Positions 33,527-46,225 are shown, counted from the first letter of the stretch. The stretch is DNA of 64,000 bases from Chelonoidis abingdonii (GCF_003597395.2 NC_133770.1:94536206-94600205); one strand, 5' to 3'. The notes: a model not told the origin generated them from the sequence alone. A program made the numbers and translations.

Positions 33527-34622
33527 TAATCGCTAATGTGTAACAAATACATTCCCCCCTAAAAGACACCGTGTATATTTTTATCTTTTGGGCAACAGAT
33601 AAAATGAGCCTTCATATTTTCATCCACAATTTTGCAGGTGGAAATAACTGAGGGGCAATTTTATGTACACAATTATTTTCTTGTGCAATTTAGGATCCAA
33701 TTACCTAATTTATAGCATAATCTGGTACTAAATCTATATTAAGACTGCAATTATTTGTGCCTATAGATTGTGAATGAAAAACAGGTTCATTTTTAAAAGC
33801 TTTACCCAAAGTTTACAGGTGAGAATTTCAAAAGCTCTTTGTGCTGGCCTAACTCTGCTCACATTGAAGTGAAAAACTCCTATTGGCATTAAGAGGAAGA
33901 GTTAAACCAACACTGAGCACTTTTGAAAATCTGATCCTATTATTTTGTTTCTGAATAATTCTTTGCCTTTTTTCTATTCATCATTATATATGTTTTAAAC
34001 AAAAGCTCCTTGGCATCTACTGTAAGGGAATGTTAGATTTTTCCATCTGAAAATTGCATCAAATTTTATAATTATAAAAAGTCAAATATAGTTTGCAGTG
34101 TCACAGAATAAACTATTAATTTTAAGAAACATATATATAAAATTTTTCACCAAGCTCTTATTGTGTATTCTTATTGAACAGAGCTGATTTTGCAGATCTT
34201 CTGCTGAATTCGGTTTAACTTAACTTTACCCTAAAAACGTATGCATGAAAAAGTGGACTAAAATAATCCAGACTGCTGCTTATGTACAATGACAATATAT
34301 AATAATGCTGGGCATTTGCGGTTATATTTAATTTATTTTCCTGCCATGTATGAATCTGACACTGCACCATTTGCTGTTCAGAATAATGAGATATTATTCA
34401 AATACCAAATGGAATGGCGTGCATGTATTGTTTCTCTTTGGTTTTAAGTGAGGGAAAGAGCCTTTTAAATGCTAAAAAGTAGAAAACAGTAGAATAGAGA
34501 TACCCATATAAAGAAAGAATCACTTTTAACTTAGATTTTCCGCTCCTTTTTGGCCAACAGTTCCCAAGTCCTGACAATTTTACTCACATGAGCAGTCCCC
34601 ATTGAAAACCAGTGGAACTAAT
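33527..34622. other. unassigned AT-rich sequence
   Basis: Contains one worn hairpin at about 33815-33945 (AACTCTGCTCACATTGAAGTG with CTCCTATTGG). No exon recognised. Confidence 0.4.
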
Positions 34623-34830
34623 TAAAACAAGGAGTCCAGCGGCACCTTAAAGACTAACAGATTTATTTGGGCATAAGCTTTTGTGGGTAAAACACCTCAC
34701 TTCTTCAGATGCATGGATTGAAAGTTACAGATGCAGGCATTATATAATGACGCATGAAGAGAAGGGAGTTCTTGGCTTGGACTGATAATGTGGTTGACCA
34801 CGTCATAGTAACTATAGATAAAAAGCAAAC
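34623..34830 (-). mobile_element. Penelope-like element, second subfamily, 3' fragment
   Basis: AAGGAGTCCAGCGGCACCTTAAAGACTAACAGATTTATT, then GGGCATAAGCTTTTGTGGGT, CACTTCTTCAGATGCATGGA and GATGCAGGCATTATATAATG. The order of phrases (GGCACCTTA..GACTAACAG, CATAAGCTTTTGTGGGT, ACTTCTTCAGATGCAT) parallels the reverse of the 3' end at 8188-8330 but the rest differs, so this is a related subfamily. Orientation is inferred from that parallel. Confidence 0.75.
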
Positions 34831-35148
34831 TCAGGGCCACGTGCAGCCCTGTACCAAATGGGCTGACTTTTATATATTTTCGTGGGATTTGTGCCTGCTT
34901 ACCCCAGGGCTAGCTTGTATATGGGTCTAATGTGACTGTGCAGAGGGGAGTAAGACCATGCTAGCACTGGATTGTGGTTCCACACAAGAGAGAGGTGAGC
35001 ACGGGCTATCCATCTGATGTTTGGACCCCGCAGCTAGAGGGCAGGGAAGAGCTGGTGAGTAGAGCTGTCCAGATGAATAAGTGCAGGGGGAAGGTGAGCC
35101 ATCTTTTTAAGGGCTGTAGCAAAATACTCTTCCCCTCTGTGTATCAAG

Positions 35149-35475
35149 GGAGCCTTAGGATACATCTCTATCTGAGCTGGGAGGTAGGATTCCCAGCTTG
35201 CGTAGACATACCAATGCTAGCGCTACTTGAGCTAGCGCCCTAAAATTGGCAGTATAGCCAGGGGTAGCACGGATGGTGGCTCGGGCTACCCACCTGAGTA
35301 TGTACCCTGGAGACCTGGGTGGGTTTGTACTTAGGTGGCTAGCCGAAGCCACTGCCCATGCGACTCTTCCCACCCCCCACCCACACTGCTAGTTGTAGTG
35401 CGCTAGCAGGAGAGCTACTAGCACGTCTGCTACTTGTGCTGGGAAGCATGCTTCTAGCTGCAGTGTAGAGAAACC
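35149..35475. mobile_element. MITE-like palindromic element
   Basis: Left end TTAGGATACATCTCTATCTGAGCTGG and right end, reversed, AGGGTTTCTCTACACTGCAGCTAG are imperfect inverted repeats; interior GCTAGCGCTAC and GTAGTGCGCTAGC are opposed. Related to 16355-16680 and 38728-39055. Confidence 0.65.
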
Positions 35476-37390
35476 CTCTGAGGTACAAAGCCTCCTAGTG
35501 CTCCCACTATGGGCAATGGGCCTGTGCACTGCTCATGTCTCAGGGCTAGACCTAAAGGCACAAATTGGGCCTGTGTGAATTTAAGTTGCTTATGGTGGCA
35601 CCAACTGCAGTTCTGTTCTTCTCAGGAGTCTTGTCCCCGGATGCTGGTGCTCTTAGCAATAACACTAAAGGGTGACGTCTGCAGGGCACAATAGTGATAA
35701 CACTAGACAGAAAATATGCTCATGATCCAGAAGTGAGCAGGAATCTCTCCCCACCACCTGTTGAAATGCTCTGTGGCCATTCTCATATAGTATCTTCACT
35801 GGAGACAGAACCCTTCTCTGAGTGAGTCTCTCCAATATTCAATATATTCATGTGGAAATTGCACAGAAAATGGAGAGTAAAGTATGTATACATAACCTAC
35901 AACAGTAGAAATAGCTGCAGGTAAAGAATTCAGCATAAAAAAAAAAGAGTCTAAATTGGCAGGCATTCTTCAATAGAGCGGTTTTGAAGTACACACAAAA
36001 TAAAGAGTCACCAATGTATCATTTTTGTTCAAATGTGAGTAATAGAACAGTTAAATATGGAACAGTGAGAGATTAATAATTGGAAGTGGGGAGAGGAAAA
36101 TACCAGTGTTAAGGTCTACCAAGTAGATCACAGAATAAAATTTTATCTTTAAATATTCAGTCATGGGATATGGAGCAATAGGGCCTAATCCAGAACAGTG
36201 CTAAGGCACCTGCAGCCTCCACTGAAATCAGATTGCAGATGGCCAGCACTTATCAGGATCAGACTGACACACAGCATGTACCATCAGCGTTAGATTTCAA
36301 ACTCTGAAATTATGGCAAAAATAGTTTTCAGGTCATATTTTGACACATCCTCTGAAGGGGGAGTCAAGGATACAGGTAGCATCCTTATAGTGGTGTCCAG
36401 TATACTGGTTCTGAAACTGAGGGCCAGCAAGTGGCACAATACTGTATATGTTTTACAAGTGTCAAAATATCCATATATTCCAACTTATTAGAAATGGTAT
36501 TAATCTAATGTCAAATAGTGATCTGCATCAAGATCCAGCCCTTTTTATCCTGGTTCATATGGCTACCTTAAATGGTATTTCTAAAACCAACCAAAAGTTC
36601 CTGTGATGGAGGTACTCCATACTATTAAGAGACAAAGCTTATAAAAATGGAAATCCATCACACCGTTGAACATATCATATTGGTACAAAAAGGTTTAAGT
36701 GAAATAACTTATCATTGTAATAAGAGGACAGAAACCATCCAGGCCTTTTTAGAGGTTTATGACTAATGTTAATATATTTGATTAGGTCCAACGTTTGTGA
36801 CTTACATTTTAGATGATGTATTATATTATTCAATGTACTTCTGTATCCTGAAACAAATCTACAGCTGCTTTCATTGTTTTCTGTTGATTATTTATTATTT
36901 GTTTTTAAATATATGTGTATATTATGGGTTAGATTTTCAGCTTGTGTAAAATAACCACTCCATTGACTTCACTGGAACATTATCAATTTATGACCAGTGG
37001 TGGGTCTGACCCAATGTCTGTATTTTTCTGGCTGAGTAGAGGGGAGGCAAGTTGTAGGATTTCATCTGTCTAATATATTAATCTTACCCATCTTTATATT
37101 AAAGAAATAAAAGTATATATGAAAAAAAGAGAGTGTCTGCAGACCATTCCATCGTGCACGTTCTGCAGAAAAATCTATTAATCTAGTTCAAAAGAAGGTT
37201 GCAGGGGCAAGGATAGAAGAGGCTGAACATCAAGCAAGGGCATCTTTTTTGGCTTTTCTGTGGTCAGTTAAGATGAGAAAGCTAATATTCTTCTGTCTAT
37301 TCAGGTTTTTATACCACCCTCCTCAAAGTAGTATTGAGCATCTTTCCAGTAATGCATCAAGTGCCGTGATTAACATCTGACAGGTGTGGG
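35476..37390. other. unassigned sequence
   Basis: AT-rich, with worn hairpins at about 36180-36270 and 36925-37015 (TCCATTGACTTCACTGGAA centre). No gene recognised. Confidence 0.4.
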
Positions 37391-37397
37391 TCCTTCT

Positions 37398-37560
37398 CAG
37401 GGGTGAAAGTAACTTACAGGTCTTACTGGTACTATTGGAGTCCTGAGGGGGCATGGCCTCATCTGGAAGAGGCATGGTCTCTCACAATTTAAAGGCCCTC
37501 GGGCACCGGCTGTGGCTGGGAGCCCCAGGGCCTTTAAATCAACCTGGGACTCCCAGCTGC
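37398..37560. mobile_element. truncated hAT-type element, relative of 29132-29854
   Basis: Starts with CAGGGGTGAAAGTAACTTAC, which matches the reversed right end of 29132-29854, and contains CAATTTAAAGGCCC, GGGAGCCCCAGGGCCTTTAAA and GGGACTCCCAGCTGC. The opposite terminus is not found. Confidence 0.7.
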
Positions 37561-38440
37561 AGAGGAATCCAGGAATCCAAATATTTTTGATCTCACTCAA
37601 AGATTTTGGATGATTAAGAAAACGTAACATATGTAAGAAAATAATTAAGGAAGAGGGATTGAGAATGTACTTTATTGTGTAGCAATGTAGGGAGTGAAAA
37701 CCACAGAAGATGAAAGTCAGCAGCAATATTAGCAATAACGGCTGAATTAGATATTTTAGTAAAAGGGAACTAAAAACTGGAAAAGAAGAAATGGACAGTT
37801 TAGAGATTTTTCCTGATGCCCTTGTTGTCTTCCCCACTCCTCCTTTCAAGGTTTCTTCAATGTAAAGCAGGGTAACAATAAATGCTGTGCGTGGAGATAT
37901 AGCCGCAGGATTTCCATCAACATTAATGGGGGTCGGATGGCTAAATCCCCCCGTGCAACGCTTTGAAAATGCACCCCCGAGTGTTACTTATCAAGTGGGT
38001 ACGAGTCACATAGAGAACAAGTCAGGGAAGATGAATTTGAACTTTTGACCTAACTCCCACACCATTGCACTCCTTTTCGAGTTCTCATTACGTTAAAAGC
38101 AGCCTCCAATGGCAACAAAAAAAAAAAAAAGCTGTTTTGCACAACAAACAAAACTTACAAAACAGCAGCAGCCATAAGGTATTTTCTTTTTTTCCTCTCC
38201 TTGCCTATTTGTGAAACCTGTGAAAGGGGGCACTCCACTACATTCCCTGTTGTGACAAATTTCACATGCCTTTAATACTGGGTAATTTTGAAGAAGATGC
38301 ATTTTTGCACTTTTATTAACCCTATTTTCAAATGAAGTATTATTGGCAATTGTGAGTGTGGTGTTTTGACGGGGGGGGGGGGTGTTTATTTTTTATTTAA
38401 ACAAAGGCCCATGTCAGAAAAATGTTTTCTGGGGCTTATG
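37561..38440. other. unassigned sequence
   Basis: Includes an A run at about 38118-38132 and a 12-base G run at 38371-38382. No gene recognised. The minus frame 37397-37849 has no domain. Confidence 0.4.
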
Positions 38441-38530
38441 TTTTCAAAAATGGCTAGTGATTTTGAAGCGTCCAAGATCAGGAACTTTCGAAAATGCAGA
38501 ACACTTGCCCTCTGACAATCAGGGCCCCAA
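38441..38530. repeat. family D foldback element, one arm, worn
   Basis: TTTTCAAAAATGGCTAGTGATTTTG, then CAAGATCAGGAACTTT and CTCTGACAATCAGGGCCCC resemble the left half of family D. Confidence 0.4.
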
Positions 38531-38727
38531 GCTGATTTATGCCAGTCTGGTCATTCCTCTGCTGCTCCCTTCATAGCTACTCAAAAACTCTCAGGCTGTA
38601 GCTGAATTTTCAGTTTTTAGATACATTTGAGAGTCAAATGCAACATAAAATTTGAACAAACAGACAAACAACCCCAAAAATCACATCACAAACACCTGAG
38701 AAATTCATTGGCTGAGTTTCCCAGAGC

Positions 38728-39055
38728 TTTAGGATGTGTCTACATTTGAGTTAGCAAGTCCAATTCCCACCTCACATAGCCACAGTCACACTAACTCTGC
38801 TTGAGCTACTGCCTAAAAATACTAGTGTGTCCATAGCAGCAAGGGCAGTAGTTCCAACTAGCTGCTCCGCATACAATGTCCTGCATATGTATTTGGGCTG
38901 ATAGCCTGAGCCCCTTCTTCCCCTCCCCGCCCCCATGCTGCCTCAGATAAACTGTTCTATAGGTAAAAGTCTGAGCAGAGCTGGAGGGGTGGAGGGGGAC
39001 ATCTACATGAGCTGGGAATCTCACCTCCCGGTATCATGGTAGACGTACCTTTAAT
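38728..39055. mobile_element. MITE-like palindromic element
   Basis: Left TTAGGATGTGTCTACATTTGAG and right GGTAGACGTACCTTTAA form weak inverted ends; internal GAGCTACTGCC and related words match 35149-35475. Confidence 0.6.
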
Positions 39056-40119
39056 CAGGTAATATTATTTTAGTGCAAGTCTGTTTGTGGACATATTTCA
39101 GAATTTTTAAAAAGTCCTATTTTGATTTATCTTAATTTACTTTATACTGACATAAACTAAATCAAATTAGAACACTTTAATTCTGAAATAAATCACCCCC
39201 ACAGATAGGGAGACTTGCACGAAAACAACAAGTGTTAACTGCAACCAGGTTAGTCATTTCAGTGCAAGCTTGTGGGCAGACCAGCTCTCAGGCGTTACTG
39301 AAATAAAAGGGCCACAGTAAAGACTTTTGTATGAAACCAAATGGTGCAAAATAAATTTTTCTGAAGTGTCTAAAGCCTATAGAAAGTCAATGAGAGTTAG
39401 GCACTAAAGGGCTCCATCCCACTTCACTTTAAGTCAATGGAAAAAACTCCACAGACTTGAATGGTACAGGATCAAATCCCAAGTCATGTAAGTGTTCTGG
39501 AAAATTTGGTCCAGAATTTAAAAGCTTTTAATAAAGTGGAAAAGCATATTTCACATGCTCTCTTGATAGAACTACCATTTCCCTGTCGCAACCTGGAGCT
39601 GCTATCCAAATGTGGAGAGAATCCAGCTGGCATTTGTCTAAATTTTCCAGTCCATTTCATGAAGGGTAGAAGTTTGAGTATTCAGTTACCTTTTCTTGTG
39701 GGGGCATGTTAACACTGTGTGGCCTTGATTTGTTAAAATTACTTCAGTCCTCTTTAGAAGTGACTGGCTGGTTGATACAGGTGGATCAAATATAAGTACC
39801 TGTGGATTACTCTGCTTCTTCTAGTCAACAGAAAATGGGTGGCAATGCTCTAAAAAGAAAACCCAGCTGGATAAAGAAGCCATGAGATTGGGGGGAAGGA
39901 CAATAGAGCTACATTCTATTAAGTTAGACTTTCGCTTGCAGGGAAGTCAAATCAGATAAAATCCAATCTCAAAACAGAATAGAAAAAAAAAAAAAAGGAG
40001 TGGGGAGAATCAGGAAAAGAGACTATTCCTTCTCCTAGATTATGATTATTGAAGAAAAGTGTAAAAAAGTGAGGTGTAAAAAAGGAGAGGTGGGGACAGC
40101 GGACTCTCTAATGATACAA
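39056..40119. other. unassigned sequence
   Basis: A worn pair of hairpins lies at about 39355-39480 with TCAATGAGAGTTAGGC and AAGTCAATGGAAAA phrases; poly-A run at about 39984-39998. No exon recognised. Confidence 0.4.
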
Positions 40120-40335
40120 TTAACAGTTAAAGTAGTCCACTCTAAGTCCTTACTCATATTCTTCAAAGAAAGCTTGCTTGAGTAAGGACTTCAGATTTTT
40201 GCCCATAAACAATGAGATTAGCATCTGATTAATCTGAAAAAACTCCTTTAATGGATACAAGCCTGGCTTTGTATTTGGAGGTTCAAATTAGCACTCAGAT
40301 AAGCAAATTATTCTCTGTACAATGCAAACTTTTCA
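40120..40335. promoter_or_regulatory. candidate conserved non-coding element
   Basis: Repeat-free block with CTAATGATACAATTAACAG, GCCCATAAACAATGAGATTAG (forkhead-like), CTGATTAATCTG (12 bp near-palindrome of a homeodomain pair), GGTTCAAATTAGC and AAGCAAATTATTC. Enhancer role is inferred from motif density only. Confidence 0.28.
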
Positions 40336-41009
40336 CAGCAGGCCTGTGAGACTGGACTGGAAATTCTGCAGGAACCCAGGCTTACTTTGGAGCTTTATCA
40401 AAGAGGTGGATCTTGCATTTAGATGCTGGGCCTGGTCAGTTTGGTCTCCTCTGACAGAGTATTCCACAGAAGCTGAAAATGTCCTGCACATAAAAGTCCC
40501 ATCCGGAGCTTGTCCAGCTGTAGAATCTTTGTGGAATGGTAACTCTCAGAGGGTAGGCTTTGGCTTGATCGAAAACAGAAAGCTTGTAAGAAAGTCTATT
40601 CCTGTAACATTCCTTGCCCAGTGTGGCAGCCCAACTACGTGCTCTCTGTTCTGGCATCACAACAGTTTACCTAGAACCAATAAAGACCAAAAAAACTAGA
40701 TGGTTTGTGTTGCATTCTTTAATAACCACTGAGTCATAGTCTGTTCAGTTTCCCCAATATTAACACACATGCCAGAGTGTAACTGAACAAAACCCAATTC
40801 AGTATGCTGCCTGTTTTGATAACAATACGAAACTGAGTGCTGACAATACAATCAGATGAATTAATACTTCAAACAATGGAGTATCCTATTGCAGTTGTAA
40901 AATTGCTCTGTAGCAAGTGGTGGGGTTTGCAGGAAACACCTTCTCCTGCAAGCAGGTGTTGCTCCAGCTGGGAAATTTAAAGCGGGTTCTGCTGACTCAT
41001 TGTGGCTTT
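40336..41009. other. unassigned sequence, possibly old retroposon
   Basis: The plus frame 40322-40699 has no domain. The region 40390-40600 has a texture like an old retroposon but cannot be named. Confidence 0.35.
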
Positions 41010-41288
41010 AAGTAGAACTGGCACAAAATCAGAATTCCATCCCACAGAAGATTCTGAGATTTCAAAATTTCGCTTACTCCTAAATCTGGATGGAAAGGTA
41101 GAAATCTCAGCATATTTTTTATAAAATGAAACATTTTAACCTTATCGGAACTTTTCCTTTCAATAATTTCCTCTCGACAATTTAAACAAAATACATTCCC
41201 AAGACATTTTTTGATTTCATTGAATCACCATTTTCTGACAAAAAAAAAAAAAAAATTCCAGCAGAAAAGCTTACAACCTGCTCTACTT
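41010..41288. mobile_element. AT-rich hAT-like element, degenerate
   Basis: The right end, reversed, reads GTAGAGCAGGTTGTAAGC, similar to TAGAGATGGTCAAAAA at 32990. Interior TGAAACATTTTAACC and TTTGATTTCATTGAATC are typical of the family. Includes a run of 16 A at about 41239-41254. Left end GAACTGGCACAAAATC may be the other terminus. Confidence 0.5.
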
Positions 41289-42479
41289 TTAAGTTAAGGG
41301 GTGGGTTTTTGAAACCCTGGTAGACACTTTGGTCTGAATCCTTACTTCCACTGAAGTCAATGGCAATACTCCATTAGTACCACAATAAGGACCTTTCTCT
41401 CCACCACAGAACAATTTTTTTATGTTAAATTCCTCCCTCATGATGTGAGCATAATGAATTACTAGGAGAATCTGCAATACAGTTCTCCATCTTTGTTTTG
41501 CCTATTGTTTTCTATTTCCGTTCAGACTACAGGACTGTGGCTATGGAAAAATGGTATGAAAACATGTATTTTCTCATATGTAAAACTGCAAGGTATATCT
41601 GCAACACCCAACCACAGGGACCAATCCTGCAGTGCTACTTCTGGCAAAACTCCCATTGGAGTCAAGAGGAGTTGTGGCAGCATAAGGAAGGCAGGATTGG
41701 GCTCTAAATCTTGCTATGACAGACAGTCACACTTTTATTACCTGTTGGAGCTCTCCCAGTTCACTTTAGGACCTCCAGTTCTTTGGTGGTCTTCTGTTTT
41801 GACATCTGCTTACCCTTATCTCTAATCAGCTTTGCTGATAGACATTTCCCTTGAGTGAGGAGAAGTTGTCGAATAGATTTTTTTTTTTAAAACTAACTAC
41901 TACTAAGTAGTCAGGAAATTATCTTTGTGGCCTGTGAGGGTGAGACACACAGTTCCCGGTGTTCCCATGCAAACAGTTATGTTCTGTTCTATTATATCTG
42001 ATTTGCTCTGTTTCACTCTTTAAGGTCTTTTATCAAATGAAACAAGAATTTTTAATGTATTTGTGTTAAATCTGCAGTTGCACAAAATGCTGCAGTAGCC
42101 AAAGGCACCAAAAGGATAAGATCCAATGATACATCACACAATCATTTAATAATGTTAATTTCCTATGGAATACATCAGGAGTTATAGACCCATACCCCGA
42201 CAAATCCCACAGGAATTAACTTGAACCATGTTGCTTAAGTGAGTGACATGGAAAGGAACAATTGTTTTCATTTGATGCAAAAGTGTTATCCAAAAAAAGG
42301 ACTGCAAATTGAAATGACATAATACTTTACAGAGAGAGAAATGCCAGAGTTTCAAGGCCAGCCCCTCAGTATTAGTGAATACAATTATTAATAGGAATAA
42401 ATCACTAGAGTCCATGGTCTATCCTAACTGTATTGCAAAAGGTTGTGCTTTCCCAGGGGCTAGTATGATCCACATAACA
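41289..42479. other. unassigned sequence with two worn hairpins
   Basis: Hairpins at about 41325-41392 (CACTGAAGTCAATGGCAATACTCC) and 41618-41706 (CAATCCTGCAGTGC / GGCAGGATTGGGC arms around CTCCCATTGGAGTC). Remainder unassigned. Confidence 0.45.
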
Positions 42480-42605
42480 GGGCATACTATTATGATATTA
42501 TAATAGTGCCTAGGAGCCCCAGTCATAGCCCAAGTCCCCATTGTGCTAGGTATTGTTCAAACACAGAACAAAGAGATGGTGCCTGTCCTCAAAAGCTTAC
42601 TAAAC
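42480..42605 (-). repeat. old LINE tail-like repeat (reverse)
   Basis: TAGTGCCTAGGAGCCCCAGTCATAGCCC, then CCCCATTGTGCTAGGTATTGTTCAAACACAGAACAAAGAGATGGTGCC. Strong match to 20690-20815 and reverse of 57780-57905. Confidence 0.7.
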
Positions 42606-44329
42606 CAAGGAGGTGGACCAAGCAATACACAGAATGGTTCCGTATGGTGTTATTAGGGAGATGGATAAAATGATCTAATAAGACTTCTTTGTCTATGATT
42701 TTCAAAAAGTGACACCAGGAGAATACGTTCCTTGGTACATTCATATGTGGGTTCTGAAAGGCAGGATCTTCTCTCATGGGGTTAACATCAAATACTAAGT
42801 AGATATGGGGAACTGAATCAGATGTGAATTCAATTGAAATTTTAAACTAGACTAGTGGGGTGGAAAGGCAGCCTAGGAAATGTAAATCACTAAAGCATTT
42901 TAATAACCTTGACTGATGGATGGTCAGTTTTGCACTTTTTAAATGGCTACTTCCTAGTCAGTCCAAGATCATCTGTTTTCTAGATCTATCAACTGTAATC
43001 CATTTTTTCAACATCAGTTTGGTTAACAACCAACCAGCTACAAAAGTCTGGGCCCAAAGGGGCCAAATCCTGGTCACACTGAAGTCAAAGGCAAAACTCC
43101 CATTGCTGTAAATGGAATTTCTCTAATTCTTCTCTAACAAGTGAAACATATTAATAGTCTCAGAGAATTCATAGTCACTTGGGTTCAGACTTTAGGTATG
43201 TGACTCATACACAGAACAGAATTTGCCATTTCTTGCTCTAGGACTGTTTAATTAGCTGTGTTTCCTATGACAAAGTTAGATTGTAAACTCCCTGGGGCAG
43301 GAACTTGGCTTTTTTACTTGTCTGTAAGGGCTAGCCCACCTCTGGCACTTTATACATAAGAATCCCAGTGGTACCTGTATGATGTAATGGCAGGGCTTGA
43401 AATCAGGGTTCCATTTTCTGCAAAGAAATACGCTTATCATGTCTTTAGGGCTGGACTTAAGTTCCATTGCCTCACCCCGTTAGGCTCTTCTAAAAATCCA
43501 GCTTTGACTGTTAATTGACTATAACTGAATGCCTAGATTTGAGTTTAAGAGCCAAGAATGGGGAGCCTAGCCAGTAGCAAACTGACAAACATGAATGAAT
43601 GACTGCATCTGCATCCACAACTGAGATTAATGACAAGTCGGGTACCTACAGCATCCCCAAGCAGAGACACTTTGCAGTCTGTGACAATTCCCAAAGGGTA
43701 TCAAGATGTGGTGCCTGGCTAATTCCTGTTTATAAAGTTATTTCAATATCTTAATTAAAGTAAATAATAAAATAAGCAAAGCCAGGAATGCAAACTCAGC
43801 GCTAGACATTCACATTTGGATGGCTCCACGTCTCAAAGTCTTATCTGCACTCTTGAAGCTTTACCAGAGTGGCTGGCGAGCACCGTCTCCAAAATGCTGA
43901 TGTCTCCACACAGTTGCGGATAGGGAAAAAGAGAATCAGATCTGCTTCATGGGAAAAGGATACGTGGAGCACCGAACGGCGCAGCCAGTTTTCCTGTCAC
44001 CTCTCACAGAACTATGATCTCATCCTTGCCGCCTCTCTAAATGTTGTCTCTCAAACGTAGGAAAGACAGGCAGCAAGGGACAAGGGGAGCAGGAGGAGGA
44101 AATGTTATAAGAAAGATCCCATTGTTACGATGTTCTTATTTGTGTGAATATTTGCCAAAGCAACAAGATTGGGTTTGATGACATGGATGCAACAGTCAGA
44201 AGAGCAGCACAAAAATGCTTGAATTTAATGTGCATTTGATCCTTAGAAGAAAGCAACTTCCAGATGTGAGAAATCAATGTCTCATTTCCTCAGGCTGCTA
44301 AATTATATCAATTTAATCCAAAGAACCCT
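42606..44329. other. unassigned, with an old repeat at 43258-43365
   Basis: 43258-43365 holds TTAGATTGTAAACTCCCTGGGGCAGGAACTTGG, the forward orientation of the old LINE tail family. A worn hairpin with CTGAAGTCAAAGGC lies at 43048-43112. The 43800-44060 segment is relatively CpG-bearing for this window but has no recognised gene. Confidence 0.45.
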
Positions 44330-44580
44330 GCACTCATTTTGCACAAAGCAGTGCTTGAAATATTCATATTAGGAGAGGAGTCCCAACCAAAATCTAGGTC
44401 CAAACACAGGACTTTGGCCAAGTTTGAATCTAGATTCAGATCTAAACTTTATGGTCCTATGCCTACAATGGTTAGAACCAAAAATCTCAGATACAAACAC
44501 CCCCTGGCTTTGGGAAAGCTTGGATCTCATTCCAAAAATTTGCAGCTCTGGCACATACTTACCTGAGATACGGTAGCCAG
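44330..44580. repeat. possible dispersed repeat
   Basis: AAACACAGGACTTTGGCCAAGTTTGAATCTAGATTCAGATCTAAAC is rich in opposed AGATTC/GAATCT words and shares CAGATCTGGATTTGAATCTG-like text with 26580-26650. Boundaries unclear. Confidence 0.35.
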
Positions 44581-45180
44581 CAGTATTTTTTTAACCCTGT
44601 CTAACCTGCAAATGGTACTGGAAATTCTAAACATTTTAAAATTGGTAGGTAACAGGTCACAGACCCATTTGTAACACAAATGCAAATCCATTATCAACCT
44701 TTTCCATTACGCTAGCTTATAGTCTGACAAAAACCAAAGTTAGTAGTTAAGCAAAATATTCATTTAGTTAGGTCCTGATCCTAAGACTTACATACATGCT
44801 GAAATGTAAGCAAATGGGCCGTGCTGAGGAATGCAAGAGAGCTATGCCAATTTACACTAGCTGAGTATCTGGCACTCACTGTTCATCTGATCCCTATTGA
44901 AAATATTTACAGCTATCAAGGGCATCAAAGTTTATGAGGCTGATTGGATATGCTGAAGGACCAGGTATAGGGCCTGCATAAGGTTCCAAAGCAATGTGAC
45001 TTGTAGTCACCATGGAAAACTAGGACTGGTATAAAGAAATCACTAACCATCGCTAGGTTCAGGACCAGTGGGGATTGCTGATAATTTAGTAAGTAATTTT
45101 AAAATGACTCTGGAATTTGAAATGATTCAGTTGTGCAAATTGTAACCTTTTGTTGTTATTTATTAATAATCCATATTACT
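44581..45180. other. unassigned sequence
   Basis: AT-rich, with a worn hairpin at about 44826-44890. No exon recognised. Confidence 0.4.
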
Positions 45181-45335
45181 GGAACAAATTAGAAGGCATG
45201 GGGGGGGCGGGTACAGGGGAAATGCTAATTTCACAATTGCAGTAAAAAATAAAGACTAAACCAAACCTCTTGCATGTCATATCTTCACCTCGTCTCAGCA
45301 CCAGAGAGCAATTAATTCGGTGGTGTCAGTAAGAT
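45181..45335 (+). repeat. direct repeat, copy 1 of 2
   Basis: Shares with 46311-46483 in the same order: GGAACAAA, a G run, GGAAATG.TAATTTCACAA, AGTAAA.AA, AAAGACTAAACCAAACCT, TCTTCACCT, CTCAGCA, AGAGAGCAATTAATTC and GTGGTGTCAGT. Spacing between copies is about 975 bp. Not a recognised mobile element. Confidence 0.85.
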
Positions 45336-45464
45336 TTCAAAGGACATTAGAAGCCTAAATAGCTTTGAGGCTCTTCATTAGAGTTGAACAGAGCTAGGAT
45401 GATTTTTTACTCCAGTTGAGAAACTGGGGACCAATTCAGAAAAGCATCTATGTTTAAAGTCCAT

Positions 45465-45585
45465 CCCTATTCAGCAAAGGACTCAAGCATGTGCTTAACT
45501 CCAGGCATGTGCCTAAAATTAACCCAATGTGATTTCAGCATGTACCTAAAGTTAAGCACATATTTAAATGCTTTGCTGAATAGGG
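45465..45585. repeat. hairpin element with 15 bp perfect arms
   Basis: CCCTATTCAGCAAAG at 45465-45479 and CTTTGCTGAATAGGG at 45571-45585 are exact reverse complements. Inside them CATGTGCTTAACT and AGTTAAGCACAT are also opposed, so most of the element folds. A best-preserved member of the short hairpin group. Confidence 0.85.
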
Positions 45586-46059
45586 CCAGACAGCTGAATG
45601 GGAGCCATTGGATGTTTTCCATGTTCTTTGATAGAGAGGAAAGGAAATCTTGTGTCTTTCGGTGAAACATTTGTTAACAAGTGGCTTTCCAGCCAGAACC
45701 CATGACTTCACAGCAGACAGGCCTATCTAGGTCAAAACCATCTTCTCTCCAGTGAAAACAAGATCACTTTTGTTTCCTTTTGACCCCCTCCTTCTCTGTG
45801 TGTGACTGAGTGTGTGCATATGATGTGTGTGCTGTAAGCACTCACTAAGTTGATGCTTGTCTGGTAATAGTCTAGTGGGTCTGTCTTTCCAGTGTTTGTG
45901 GAGCCGAATTGAAGATTAAATTGTGCTCTAAGTTTCCCTTCTTCCCCTGTAACTTTCCAGAGCCTGTCTCTAGCTGTAACACTGTCACCCCCGACAACCA
46001 CTCTCTCCAATCCCCTCCTACATTTTCAAATTGACCTGGTCTTTGTTGTACTAATTAGA

Positions 46060-46225
46060 TTATCTCTGCCTCAGGGACCTAGAGAACAGCCCCCAAGAAG
46101 CACAGCCTGGAAAGACAGAACACATAATCCCTGTTATCAAGGGGGTTGTCATTTGGCATGTAGATCAACTAATTCTTTCAATACCATGGGAGCAATTGAA
46201 CATCTTAATATTGATTTTTTTCGAG
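46060..46225. promoter_or_regulatory. candidate conserved non-coding element
   Basis: Repeat-free block between the two direct repeats with GTTATCAAGG, GGTTGTCATTTGGC and ATTGAACATCTTAATATTGA. Regulatory role is only a possibility. Confidence 0.2.
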
